A stretch of 39,138 bases of DNA from Actinomycetota bacterium (GTDB lineage Bacteria > Actinomycetota > Acidimicrobiia > Acidimicrobiales > Ilumatobacteraceae): positions 1 to 39,138 of the forward strand of contig JAFMJP010000006.1 in NCBI GenBank assembly GCA_017853375.1, read 5' to 3'. The notes beneath the pieces are model-generated. The model was given only the letters and a program-made list of their open reading frames with translations. It did not search any database and had not been told where the DNA came from. Both the position numbers and the translations under genes were made by a program. Positions 16,750-24,904 of the stretch are shown piece by piece. How positions within the stretch are numbered: position 1 is the first letter of the stretch; each line of letters begins with the position of its first letter.

Positions 16750-17448
16750 GTGGCGTCTTCTGTGGCTAGTGACACGGCAAAAGCGGGCAGCGATGCGGCC
16801 ATTCTGCTCAGCGGCGTGGTGGTGGCACTCGGTGGGTTTCCTGCGCTGGCCGGAGTCGATCTGGCGGTGCGCAGCGGCGAGCTCGTTGCCTTGCGCGGTG
16901 CGAACGGCACCGGTAAGTCGACGCTCCTTCGATTGTGTGCAGGCTTGACGCCGCTCACGCGCGGAAGCGCACGCGTGTTGGGCGTCGACGTGGCAACACA
17001 GCGTGACACCGTACGGTCGTTGGTCGGACTGCTCGGACACGACAACGGTTTGTATTCCGACCTCACCGCACGAGAGAACGTTCAGTTCGTTGCGCATCTC
17101 GTGGGAGCCGGCACTTCCGATGTGGACGCCGCGCTCGATCGACTCGGTGTCGATGCACGAGTTGCTGCGACTCGCGCCGGTGCGTTGTCGGCAGGGCAGC
17201 GTCGTCGTACGGCCTTGGCTTCGTTGGTGGTGCGACGAGCGCAACTGTGGCTGTTGGACGAACCACACGCGGGTCTGGATAGTGCAGCACGAAGCGAACT
17301 GGACGGCATCCTGCGCGAGGCCACTCGTAGCGGTGCCACCGTTGTGTACACCACGCACGAGTCGGATGCCCTCGGCGCAACCGTTCCGCGCACGATCACG
17401 CTGACGAGCGGAGTCGTTGCACGCGACGTCATGGAGCACTCACGATGA
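16750..17448 (+). CDS. ccmA: Haem exporter ATP-binding subunit CcmA
   Basis: A 232-residue ABC ATPase, first gene of a System I cytochrome c maturation operon. CcmA hydrolyses ATP with CcmB/CcmC to release holo-CcmE. Walker A is GANGTGKST (residues 50-58). The signature is LSAGQRRR, with Ala in place of the first Gly of LSGGQ, and Walker B is LWLLDEPHAGLD. The H-loop is in VVYTTHES. The start is GTG 16750. The stop overlaps ccmB by ATGA. Assignment to Ccm rather than a generic ABC ATPase rests on the following seven genes. Confidence 0.9.
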   Translation: MASSVASDTAKAGSDAAILLSGVVVALGGFPALAGVDLAVRSGELVALRGANGTGKSTLLRLCAGLTPLTRGSARVLGVDVATQRDTVRSLVGLLGHDNGLYSDLTARENVQFVAHLVGAGTSDVDAALDRLGVDARVAATRAGALSAGQRRRTALASLVVRRAQLWLLDEPHAGLDSAARSELDGILREATRSGATVVYTTHESDALGATVPRTITLTSGVVARDVMEHSR

Positions 17449-18125
17449 ACACGGTGCTGGCCATCGCCAGGAAGGATCTCACCATTGAATGGCGGACCCG
17501 CACATTGTTGGCTCGTGTCGTGCCGTTTGCATTGCTGGTGTTGGTCTTGTTCGCCGTGGCACTCGACAGCGAGCCGCTCATTCTGCGTGCTGCTGCGGGT
17601 CTCGTATGGCTGGCCATGCTCTTTGCAACAATGTTGCTGGTGCAGCGGTCATTCGACCTGGAGACTGCCGATTCGGCACTCGACGCACTCCTTGGTTTCG
17701 TTTCGTCATCGTCGAAGGTGTTCTTTGGCAAGGCACTTTCCTTGTTTGTGCAACTGTTCTCGCTTGCCGTGGTGCTCGTGTGCGCGGCGGTGGTGTTGTA
17801 CGGGGCACGTGTCGAGGGCGGCGGCGTGGTGCTGTTGGTCACGGTGCTGCTCACGGCGACCGTGGGGCTGGCTCTCGTCGGTACTCTCTATGGCGTTGTG
17901 GTTGCCAACATGAACGGTCGCGACTCCTTGTTGCCGTTGCTCGCCCTGCCGGTGCTCGCACCCTTGCTGATCGGCGCAACACGGGCCACCGAAGCGGCGT
18001 TTGGCAGCGACACGATCGATGTATCCAACGGTTGGGCTTGGGCGGCACTCTTGGCGGTGTATGCGGTGGTCTTCGGTTCGGCGGGAGCTGCGGCGTTTGC
18101 GCCGTTGGCGCAGGGTGATTCGTGA
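17445..18125 (+). CDS. ccmB: Haem exporter permease CcmB
   Basis: A 226-residue integral membrane protein with about six hydrophobic helices. The N-terminus MNTVLAIARKDLTIEWRTR and the following LLARVVPFALLVLVLF match the CcmB pattern of a cytoplasmic amphipathic helix before the first membrane span. A LALVGTLYG...VVANMNGRDSLLPLLALPVLAPLLIGA segment corresponds to the conserved CcmB core. It forms the CcmABCD complex and is translationally coupled to ccmA. Confidence 0.9.
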   Translation: MNTVLAIARKDLTIEWRTRTLLARVVPFALLVLVLFAVALDSEPLILRAAAGLVWLAMLFATMLLVQRSFDLETADSALDALLGFVSSSSKVFFGKALSLFVQLFSLAVVLVCAAVVLYGARVEGGGVVLLVTVLLTATVGLALVGTLYGVVVANMNGRDSLLPLLALPVLAPLLIGATRATEAAFGSDTIDVSNGWAWAALLAVYAVVFGSAGAAAFAPLAQGDS

Positions 18126-18126
18126 C

Positions 18127-18864
18127 ATGACCACGGGTACCGCAGCCACCCGAGTGCTCGGCGTGCTCGCCATCATCACGACCGCATGGGTGGTCGTGAG
18201 TGCCTTTTTCCTCACGCCGGCCGACGTGGTGCAGGGCGACTCGGTGCGCATCATGTACGCACACGTACCTACGGCGTGGATTGCCTACCTTGCATTCGTT
18301 ACCACTGCGGTGGCGTCGGGTTTTTCGTTGGTTCGCAAACACCGCACCCTTGGATTCGATCGTGTTGCAGGGGCATCGGCCGAGGTTGGCGTGTTGTTCA
18401 TGGCGATGACCTTGATCACCGGCAGTTTGTGGGGACGCATTACATGGGGAACGTTTTGGCAGTGGGATCCGCGCCTGACCACCACCCTGTTTCTCTTCGT
18501 CACCTACGTTGGATATCTCGCAATCCGACGAGTAGACGTCGATCCCGTGCGACGCGCCCGACGGAGCTCGGTGATTGCACTGTTGGCGGTATTGGAGATT
18601 CCACTCGTTCATTTTTCCGTGGTGTTGTGGCGTTCCTTGCACCAGGAGGCCAGCGTCTTGAACACCGACGGAGACGTTCGGCTGGATGGTCTCATGCTCT
18701 TCACGCTGTTTTCGGGTGTGGTGGCATTCACCTTGATGTTCGTTTGGCTCGTGATGCATCGTCAGCGGCTCACTGCGTTGAGCGATTTGGAGCGAGTGGT
18801 CGGTTTGGACGCGGCAATCAGCGCACGTCGTGCCGAAGGTGTGAGCGGGATCCACGCAACATGA
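18127..18864 (+). CDS. ccmC: Haem handling protein CcmC
   Basis: A 245-residue membrane protein that loads haem onto CcmE. It carries the tryptophan-rich WWD-type haem motif WGTFWQWDPR on the outer face and both expected histidines, in MYAHVPTAW near residue 47 and VHFSVVLW near residue 160. About six membrane spans are seen. ATG 18127 lies 1 bp after the ccmB stop, and a longer in-frame reading back to 18001 inside ccmB is rejected. Its stop overlaps ccmD by ATGA. Confidence 0.93.
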   Translation: MTTGTAATRVLGVLAIITTAWVVVSAFFLTPADVVQGDSVRIMYAHVPTAWIAYLAFVTTAVASGFSLVRKHRTLGFDRVAGASAEVGVLFMAMTLITGSLWGRITWGTFWQWDPRLTTTLFLFVTYVGYLAIRRVDVDPVRRARRSSVIALLAVLEIPLVHFSVVLWRSLHQEASVLNTDGDVRLDGLMLFTLFSGVVAFTLMFVWLVMHRQRLTALSDLERVVGLDAAISARRAEGVSGIHAT

Positions 18865-18995
18865 AGGATCTCGGTTTCATTCTCGCCAGCTGGGTCATGA
18901 CGTTGGGTTCCATTGGAGTGCTTGCACTCGTCACGTTGCGTCGCGCCCGTGAACTTTCATCCCGGGTTCCCGACGAACACAAGCCATGGGTGTGA
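18861..18995 (+). CDS. ccmD: CcmD-like small membrane protein
   Basis: A 44-residue protein with one hydrophobic helix (residues 4-26) followed by a basic RRARELSSR stretch and a short hydrophilic tail. This is the size, topology and place expected of CcmD, which holds holo-CcmE in the CcmABC complex. CcmD proteins are poorly conserved, so the call rests on gene order. The ATG overlaps the ccmC stop. Confidence 0.8.
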   Translation: MKDLGFILASWVMTLGSIGVLALVTLRRARELSSRVPDEHKPWV

Positions 18996-19002
18996 GGTAA
19001 CG

Positions 19003-19461
19003 ATGGACCTCACGCCTCGCAGTGCCCCCGAGCCAAAGCGATCGTCGCGTCGTGTGCTGCCGATCGTCGTTGCAGTGCTCGCCTCGGTGGCTGGATTGGC
19101 GATCGTGGTCATGTTCCTCACATCATCGATCGATTACTACTGCAATGTCGACGAGGTCGGGGTGCGTGAAGGTTGTGACGACACGCGTCGCGTGCGCGTC
19201 CAGGGATCGGTTGACGAGGGAAGTTTGCAATCGCGAGCAGGCAATACCTCTTTCGTGATGTCGTTCAACGGAGTATCGCTGCCGGTCGACTACGAAGGCG
19301 AGCCGGGCGGCGTGTTTCAGGAGTGCATTCCGGTGGTGGCGCACGGCAGGATCGTTGACGGAGTGCTCATGGCTACTCGCATCGAGGTGAGACACTCCAA
19401 CGAGTACGAAGCGGAGAACGCCGACCGACTCGAAGAAGCCGAGAAGTCGGCATGCTCGTAG
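19003..19461 (+). CDS. ccmE: Haem chaperone CcmE
   Basis: A 152-residue periplasm-facing haem chaperone with an N-terminal anchor (residues 18-40) and an OB-fold domain. The haem-attachment motif is present as HSNEY (H131, Y135), keeping the His-x3-Tyr spacing of the classic HDENY motif. The VDYEGEPGGVFQE segment matches the conserved VxYxGxxPDLF region. Four cysteines (C47, C58, C108, C151) on the outer side are not usual for CcmE. A GAGG lies 7-10 nt before ATG 19003. It overlaps ccmF by 10 bp. Confidence 0.9.
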   Translation: MDLTPRSAPEPKRSSRRVLPIVVAVLASVAGLAIVVMFLTSSIDYYCNVDEVGVREGCDDTRRVRVQGSVDEGSLQSRAGNTSFVMSFNGVSLPVDYEGEPGGVFQECIPVVAHGRIVDGVLMATRIEVRHSNEYEAENADRLEEAEKSACS

Positions 19462-21404
19462 CCAGCCTGACGGCACAGTTGGGGCGGGCTTTCCTGCTCG
19501 TTGGTTTTCTCGCGGCGTTTTTCGGCGCTTTTGCCGCTGCAGTTGGTGCGCGCCGCAGTGATGTAAAGACGTTGCGGTTGGTGCCGCGTTTCGTCGTGCT
19601 GTCGGTGGCCATGGCAGCTGCGGCTTTCGCCGTCATGGAGTGGGCGATGATCACACGAGATTTCTCGTTGCTGTACGTACAGAAAGTGGGGTCGTACTCC
19701 ACGCCTGCGCTGTACAACTTTGCCGCAGTGTGGAGCGCACTCGAAGGTTCCATTCTGATGTGGGTGTTGGTATTGGCCGGCTACGTGGCTGCCGTCGCGT
19801 GGTGGATGCGCAAACGATTCACCGAACCCCTCGTTGGGTGGGCACTCGCGGTGTTGTTGGCGGTGCTCGCGTACTTCTTCTTGTTGTCCTTTGGTCCCGC
19901 CAATCCTTTCGTCATTGGTCCACCTGGCGTGCTCGATGGACCCGGTCCGAATCCGCTGCTGCAAAACCACGTACTGGTGATGTTCCACCCACCGATCCTT
20001 TATCTCGGATACGTCGGAATGACGGTGCCGTTTGCATTCGCAATCGCAGCATTGATTGCCGGCAAAGTGGAGGACGGCTGGTTGCACATCACTCGTCGGT
20101 GGACGGTGGCTGCATGGGGATTCCTCACCTTTGGCATCGCTCTCGGTGGATGGTGGAGTTACGAGGTGCTCGGCTGGAGCGGTGTGTGGGCGTGGGATCC
20201 GGTGGAAAATGCCTCGTTGTTGCCTTGGATAACCGGAACCGCCTACATCCATTCGGTGATGGTGCAGGAGCGACGTGGTCTCCTGCGAGTGTGGAATGTT
20301 TCGTTGCTCATTGCCACGTTCAGCCTCACCATCCTGGGAACGTTCCTTACGCGCTCGGGGGTGTTGAACAGTGTTCACGCATTTTCCGAGAGCGATATCG
20401 GCCCGTGGCTGCTTGCGATGTTTGCCGTGGTGGTGGCAGTGTCGCTGGTGTTGGTATTCCTGCGTGGAGATCAACTTCGAGCAACAGGAGTCGTCGACTC
20501 CGTCTTTTCCCGCGAAGGTGCATTCTTGGTGAACAACGTGCTGTTTGCGGTGTTCGCATTCGTGGTGCTGCTGGGGACGGTGTTCCCACTCATCGTGGAA
20601 GCAATTCAGCAGCGACAGATCGTGGTGGGAGAACCGTTCTTTGATCGGCTTACCATTCCGATCGGGCTGACGATGTTGTTCATCATGGCCGTGGCACCAG
20701 TGCTTCCTTGGCGTCGCGATGGTCGTGAATTGCTTTCGCAGCGCCTCCTGGTGCCTGCGTTGATGGGTGTTGCGTCACTGGTGTTTTCGGTAGCAGTGGG
20801 GGCGACCGGGCTGGCGCCATTGTTGGCGTTCGGACTCGGTGGCTTTGCAGCGGGCAGTGCGCTGCGCCACTTGGTACGTGCGGTCCGGGTACAGCGCCTG
20901 CGCGGATTCGTCGGGAGAGCCAACGGTGGCATGGTGGTGCACCTCGGAGTGATTCTGATCTGTGTGGCGCTGGCGGCGTCGAACTCCTTCACGCGGAGCC
21001 AAGAAATCGATTTGGTCACCGGACGAGTCGCGAGTTTTGCTGGTCACACCTTCGAGCTCATCGACATTGTCGAAGAACGCGATGAGCGCAGCACCTCCGT
21101 GCGAGCACTGGTGAGCGTGGACGGGGGACAGGCGTACGCGCCGTCGATCACGAAGTTCACGCGCATCGGCATGAACGTCGGAACTCCGTCCGTGCGCACG
21201 AGCTTTACTCACGACGTGTATCTCACGCTGGAGCCACCCGTGAGGCAAGACTCCGGGCAGGCACGAATCAAGGTATTCGTCAAGCCGATGATCTTGTGGT
21301 TGTGGATTGGCACGTTCGTGATGGCGTTCGGCACGCTGCTTGCCGTACTACCCGGTCGTCGCAGGTCGATCCACGAGATTCGCGACGAGGTGGTCGACCG
21401 ATGA
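19452..21404 (+). CDS. ccmF: Cytochrome c haem lyase subunit CcmF
   Basis: A 650-residue polytopic protein that with CcmH transfers haem from CcmE to apocytochrome c. The WWD-type motif region runs from WGFLTFGIALGG to GVWAWDPVENASLLPW (about residues 220-260). Conserved histidines lie in MFHPPILYLGY and AYIHSVMVQERRG. The C-terminal third contains the large extracytoplasmic domain and a last membrane helix. Length fits the family (about 640-670). It overlaps ccmE and its stop overlaps ccmG by ATGA. Confidence 0.95.
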   Translation: MLVASLTAQLGRAFLLVGFLAAFFGAFAAAVGARRSDVKTLRLVPRFVVLSVAMAAAAFAVMEWAMITRDFSLLYVQKVGSYSTPALYNFAAVWSALEGSILMWVLVLAGYVAAVAWWMRKRFTEPLVGWALAVLLAVLAYFFLLSFGPANPFVIGPPGVLDGPGPNPLLQNHVLVMFHPPILYLGYVGMTVPFAFAIAALIAGKVEDGWLHITRRWTVAAWGFLTFGIALGGWWSYEVLGWSGVWAWDPVENASLLPWITGTAYIHSVMVQERRGLLRVWNVSLLIATFSLTILGTFLTRSGVLNSVHAFSESDIGPWLLAMFAVVVAVSLVLVFLRGDQLRATGVVDSVFSREGAFLVNNVLFAVFAFVVLLGTVFPLIVEAIQQRQIVVGEPFFDRLTIPIGLTMLFIMAVAPVLPWRRDGRELLSQRLLVPALMGVASLVFSVAVGATGLAPLLAFGLGGFAAGSALRHLVRAVRVQRLRGFVGRANGGMVVHLGVILICVALAASNSFTRSQEIDLVTGRVASFAGHTFELIDIVEERDERSTSVRALVSVDGGQAYAPSITKFTRIGMNVGTPSVRTSFTHDVYLTLEPPVRQDSGQARIKVFVKPMILWLWIGTFVMAFGTLLAVLPGRRRSIHEIRDEVVDR

Positions 21405-21937
21405 GGCTCGCGCGAGTCGGGGCGCTGGGCGTGGCCGTGGTGATGGTTGGCTTCGTGGTGTTGCTGCTGCAGACCGACGGTGAGACCGGCGTCGGCGCAC
21501 GATCTCCCTTGTTGGGTCAGCCGGCTCCGGCGGTGGTCACGAGCACGATCGATGATGAGTCGTTCGATCTCGCCCGTCGCAAGGGGTCTTGGGTGGTGCT
21601 CAACTTCTTCAACTCGACCTGCGTTCCCTGCATTGCGGAACACCCCGCGCTTCTTGCGTTTGCGAACAGTGAGGCATCTCGCGCCGACGGTGCAGAGATG
21701 TACACCGTGGTGAACGACGACTCCGATGATGCAGTGCGTGCATTCTTTGCCGCTAACTCCGGCAGCTGGCCCAAACTTCGAGACGGTGACGGCGCAATCG
21801 CGGTGGCATTCGGTGTTGCCAAGGTTCCGGAAACTTGGATCATCGACCCGAACGGTTTCGTTCGTCTCCGCATCATGGGTTCGGTGGTCGAAGGCGTGTT
21901 GGAAGATCAGCTTGCGTCACTGCGGGCGAGCGGATGA
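21401..21937 (+). CDS. ccmG: Membrane-anchored thioredoxin-like CcmG/DsbE
   Basis: A 178-residue thiol:disulfide oxidoreductase that keeps apocytochrome c cysteines reduced. An N-terminal anchor (residues 8-24) is followed by a thioredoxin fold with active site C74-V-P-C77 in STCVPCIAEHP. The cis-proline region is VPETWIIDPNG, typical of CcmG. ATG 21401 overlaps the ccmF stop; a longer frame back to 21296 lies inside ccmF and is rejected. Confidence 0.92.
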   Translation: MRLARVGALGVAVVMVGFVVLLLQTDGETGVGARSPLLGQPAPAVVTSTIDDESFDLARRKGSWVVLNFFNSTCVPCIAEHPALLAFANSEASRADGAEMYTVVNDDSDDAVRAFFAANSGSWPKLRDGDGAIAVAFGVAKVPETWIIDPNGFVRLRIMGSVVEGVLEDQLASLRASG

Positions 21938-22908
21938 CCCCGGTGTCGTTGCCTGCGATTCGAATGACCCGCCCGGCCCGGCGTCTGTCGTGGGCCGTCA
22001 TCGCGATCGTCACGGTTTCGATGCTGGTGTTGGGATCCCTTCGTGACAGCGGACCGCTCACTCAACAGGACCGAATCGATTCGGTCACCAAGCGAATCGC
22101 CTGTCCGACATGCGACGGTGAGAGTGTGTTCGTATCGCGTGCATCTGCGGCGCAGGCGATTCGTGCCGAAGTGGCACGACAAGTGGGTGATGGGGTTCGT
22201 ACCGACGATGAGATCGTTGCGTACATCGCCGACCGATTCGGTGGCGAGGTGTTGCTCGTGCCACGCGGCGAAGGGTTGGACGCGGTCATCTGGATCCTGC
22301 CCGTATTGGTTGCGGTGGTATTGGTCGTCGGTCTTGCTGCAGCGTTCCGACGCAGCCGTGGCGTACACGAGGGTGTGGTAAGTCGTCGTCGCTCGTGGTC
22401 GATTGGTCTTGCGGTTGCCGTCGTCGTGGGCGTTGGCGGTGGTGTGCTGGTCGCGCGGCAAGCGGGTCAGCGCCTTCCGTTGCAAACTGCCACGGGTGGG
22501 ATCGAGGACAGCACGGCGTCGCTGTTGGCACAGGCGCGGCTTGCGGGGGCATCCGACGTGACCTCGGCGATCGAGTTGTACGGACGAGTCTTGGAAACCG
22601 ATCCCGACAATGTAGAAGCCATCACGTATCGCGCATGGCTGATCATGCTGTCGGCACGACAGTTCGACGAGTCGCTGCGCAACCAGGCGTACGCATCCAC
22701 CATTACTGCACTGGGGCGCGCGATCGAACTCGAACCCGGTTACCCGGATGCCATGTGTTTCCTCGGCATCGTGGTGTTTCGTGATGGTGGAGATGCGGCA
22801 TCGGCGAAGGAGTTCATCGATCGTTGCCTGGACCGCGAGCCACCCGCAGAGGTCCGCGGGTTGGTCGAATCGCTGCAGAAAGAAGTCGACGCCGCTCTCG
22901 GCGAATGA
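21934..22908 (+). CDS. ccmH: CcmH-TPR fusion (CcmH plus CcmI-like domain)
   Basis: A 324-residue protein. The N-terminal part is a CcmH/CycL domain: an anchor helix (residues 16-32), then IACPTCDGES with C57 and C60, a version of the LRCPxCQ motif, and a membrane helix near residues 112-130 (WILPVLVAVVLVVGL). A further membrane helix (about 152-170) leads into a C-terminal TPR region (about 195-310), like the apocytochrome-binding part of CcmI/CycH. It would present the apoprotein to CcmF. ATG overlaps the ccmG stop. It is the last gene of the operon. Confidence 0.9.
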   Translation: MTPVSLPAIRMTRPARRLSWAVIAIVTVSMLVLGSLRDSGPLTQQDRIDSVTKRIACPTCDGESVFVSRASAAQAIRAEVARQVGDGVRTDDEIVAYIADRFGGEVLLVPRGEGLDAVIWILPVLVAVVLVVGLAAAFRRSRGVHEGVVSRRRSWSIGLAVAVVVGVGGGVLVARQAGQRLPLQTATGGIEDSTASLLAQARLAGASDVTSAIELYGRVLETDPDNVEAITYRAWLIMLSARQFDESLRNQAYASTITALGRAIELEPGYPDAMCFLGIVVFRDGGDAASAKEFIDRCLDREPPAEVRGLVESLQKEVDAALGE

Positions 22909-22932
22909 TTCGGCGATTGCCCGACCGAAAAC

Positions 22933-23412
22933 TCAGTCGTCGCTCGGTGGGGGCCATGCGTGTGCTTCGATGAAGCGGTTGTCGACGCGCTCCAATACCC
23001 ACACGCTGCCTTTGCCCCACTGTGGAGCGCCAGTCAGCCGCATTCCACCCGCAGCAAGACCATTGACGATGGCTGGAATCACGTCGCCATGACTACAGAG
23101 CACGGCGCGATCCGCGACGCCGTACAGCAGGTCGAACAAACCGGTGTCGACCTGCACGTGATCGCTGCCGAACTCCGCCAGTCGCTGGTCGAGCGTTACT
23201 CCGGTGTCGATTGCAACGGCGAGTGGTTCGACGGTTTCGATACACCGGCGATACGGACTCGACAACACCACGCTGGGTGAAATCGCAGCGAGGCGTTTGC
23301 ACAGGTCGATGGCCTGTCTGTATCCAGAGGTGGTGAGTGGACGATCAATGTCGTCACCGTCGAAGTCGTTGCGCGAACCGGCTTTGGCATGTCGCACGAG
23401 ATACAAGGGCAC
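22933..23412 (-). CDS. SixA-like histidine phosphatase
   Basis: A 159-residue protein of the histidine phosphatase superfamily, in the size class of phosphohistidine phosphatase SixA. The catalytic motif LVRHAKAG (R7-H8-A9) is at the N-terminus, with SSPYRRCIET as the second arginine region and LCSHGDVIP as the second histidine. Start is GTG 23412, supported by TAGGTT 6 nt upstream. It could also act on small phosphate esters. The 3' end lies 24 bp from the convergent ccmH stop. Confidence 0.85.
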   Translation of the reverse strand: MPLYLVRHAKAGSRNDFDGDDIDRPLTTSGYRQAIDLCKRLAAISPSVVLSSPYRRCIETVEPLAVAIDTGVTLDQRLAEFGSDHVQVDTGLFDLLYGVADRAVLCSHGDVIPAIVNGLAAGGMRLTGAPQWGKGSVWVLERVDNRFIEAHAWPPPSDD

Positions 23413-23418
23413 CGCGGC

Positions 23419-23424
23419 AACCTA
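23419..23424 (-). promoter_or_regulatory. Probable -10 element of the sixA-like gene (leaderless)
   Basis: TAGGTT on the minus strand, 6 nt before GTG 23412, fits TANNNT and decides the GTG start. Confidence 0.5.
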
Positions 23425-23489
23425 GTGGGCAAAGGTAAACAATCGGGTAGCGCCAGTACCCCCGAGCCCGCGTCGTGGCACACTGTGGC

Positions 23490-24101
23490 GTGGGCTTTTT
23501 CGACCGCAACCGTGCAGAAGTAGAAGCCAAGGGTTTCGACCCCAAACGCCTTCCGCCAGGTCAGTACCTCACCGAGCGTTTCCCCGTCTTGCACGTTGGT
23601 GATGTGCCGACGTATGCCCCGGGCGAGTGGTCGTTGCAGATCGGCGGAGCGGTATCGGCACCGTTCACACTCGACTACGAACAGTTGTTGTCGCTGCCGT
23701 CGGTGACACTCACCACCGACATCCATTGCGTCACAAAGTGGTCGAAGTTCGACACGGTCTGGAAGGGAGTTCGTGTGCGCGACTTGTTCGAGCGTGCCGG
23801 AATCCGTTCGGGTGCCACGCACGTGATGGCACATGCGGAGTACGGATACACCGCCAATTTGCCGCTTGCCGACGCCACTCGCGACGATTCACTCGTTGCA
23901 TATCAATATGACGGTGCCGATATCGAACCGATTCACGGTGGGCCTGTGCGGCTCTTCATTCCGCACCTGTACTTTTGGAAATCCGCCAAATGGTTGCGTG
24001 GGCTCGAAGCCACCACCGAGGATGCGCCGGGATTCTGGGAGCAGAACGGCTACCACATGTACGGCGATCCGTTTCTTGAACAACGTTTTTGGGGCGACTG
24101 A
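23490..24101 (+). CDS. Sulfite-oxidase-family molybdopterin oxidoreductase
   Basis: A 203-residue protein with only the molybdenum-cofactor domain of the sulfite oxidase/YedY fold. The metal-binding cysteine is C80 in DIHCVTKWSKFD. Conserved GGPVRLFIPHLYFWKSAKW and the N-terminal RLPPGQYLTERFPVLHVGDVP match the actinobacterial sulfite-oxidase-like group. No signal peptide, haem or dimer domain is present, so it is probably cytoplasmic with an unknown acceptor. Start may be GTG 23490 (preferred from the family N-terminus, xGFFxRxR) or GTG 23475, five codons earlier. Confidence 0.85.
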   Translation: MGFFDRNRAEVEAKGFDPKRLPPGQYLTERFPVLHVGDVPTYAPGEWSLQIGGAVSAPFTLDYEQLLSLPSVTLTTDIHCVTKWSKFDTVWKGVRVRDLFERAGIRSGATHVMAHAEYGYTANLPLADATRDDSLVAYQYDGADIEPIHGGPVRLFIPHLYFWKSAKWLRGLEATTEDAPGFWEQNGYHMYGDPFLEQRFWGD

Positions 24102-24132
24102 GCCTGCGGTGCAGGTCGCGTGCGACGGTGCG

Positions 24133-24882
24133 CTAATTGATCCCGTCGTGCAGTGTGGTTTCGCAAAAGCGATCACCTTGCGGTAGCGATGCCGATGTCT
24201 CGGGTGAGGTTTCGCCGTACAAGGCGTCCAACATGCCCTTCACCATGCCGCGATCCACGGCACAAATCACCGGATGTTCGATGGCGACATCACCGAACGG
24301 GCAGTGGTTGTTGATGATTCGCAATTTGTTCTGACGTTTCTCGGCATGCGCAGCAAAGCCGTGCGCGGTGAGTGCGTCGGCGACCTTCTGAAGCGCCGAG
24401 CGCAACGAGCGTTGACCGGCTACGACGTCATCACCGGTGAGCCCCGCCGCCATTGCTTGTCCGTATTTTCGACCGACTTCTTCGGCCATTGCCTCGGCGG
24501 CGTCGCGCGGCAGGCGCTCAAGTGCCTCCCCCAAGAGGGAGAGTACGAGATCGTCACTGCGAACGGGGAACTGCATCGGTTCAGCCGACATCACCGGGCG
24601 GTATCGCTTGGATGGGCGTCCTGCGCCGGCGTGTTCTGCGCGCACCACTTCCACTTCGAGATAGCCGCCTGCTGCGAGTTTGTCGAGGTGATGACGTGCC
24701 ACGTTGGGATGGACTTCGAACTGCTCGGCCACTTGGGTGGCAGTGACACCCTCGTTGGCGTCGCGAACGTATAGATACACGGCTCTGCGGGTGGGGTCGC
24801 CGAATGCCGACGTGATCGCCGATACTTGTGATGCGAATGCGCCACCCGTCACGCTGTTCGCCGCGGCCTTGTTGCGCGTCAC
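24133..24882 (-). CDS. SufR-like Fe-S cluster transcriptional regulator
   Basis: A 249-residue regulator with an ArsR/DeoR-like winged helix (ATQVAEQFEVHPNVARHHLDKL, residues about 48-69) and a C-terminal cluster-binding region. C194 and C207 in HCPFGDVAIEHPVIC reproduce the C-x12-C motif of SufR. C240 lies in the final GDRFC segment, matching the last SufR cysteine. The middle SufR cysteine is absent. SufR proteins repress Fe-S assembly genes when their cluster is present. It diverges from an Mrp-type Fe-S carrier across only 22 bp, which fits this role. GTG 24882 appears leaderless. Confidence 0.75.
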   Translation of the reverse strand: MTRNKAAANSVTGGAFASQVSAITSAFGDPTRRAVYLYVRDANEGVTATQVAEQFEVHPNVARHHLDKLAAGGYLEVEVVRAEHAGAGRPSKRYRPVMSAEPMQFPVRSDDLVLSLLGEALERLPRDAAEAMAEEVGRKYGQAMAAGLTGDDVVAGQRSLRSALQKVADALTAHGFAAHAEKRQNKLRIINNHCPFGDVAIEHPVICAVDRGMVKGMLDALYGETSPETSASLPQGDRFCETTLHDGIN

Positions 24883-24886
24883 GCGA

Positions 24887-24895
24887 TTAGCCTAA
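24887..24895. promoter_or_regulatory. Palindromic TTAGCCTAA: overlapping divergent -10 elements
   Basis: Plus strand TAGCCT (24888-24893) is 11 nt before ATG 24905. Minus strand TAGGCT (24894-24889) is 6 nt before GTG 24882. The palindrome also equals the core of the DtxR/IdeR iron box, though its flanks differ from that consensus. Confidence 0.5.
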
Positions 24896-24904
24896 CGAGC
24901 GCAC

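Noticed and set aside
24885-24897. True DtxR/IdeR iron box
   Set aside because: Only the 9-bp core plus some flank matches. The same bases are explained by two -10 elements, so it is kept as a possibility and not as a call.
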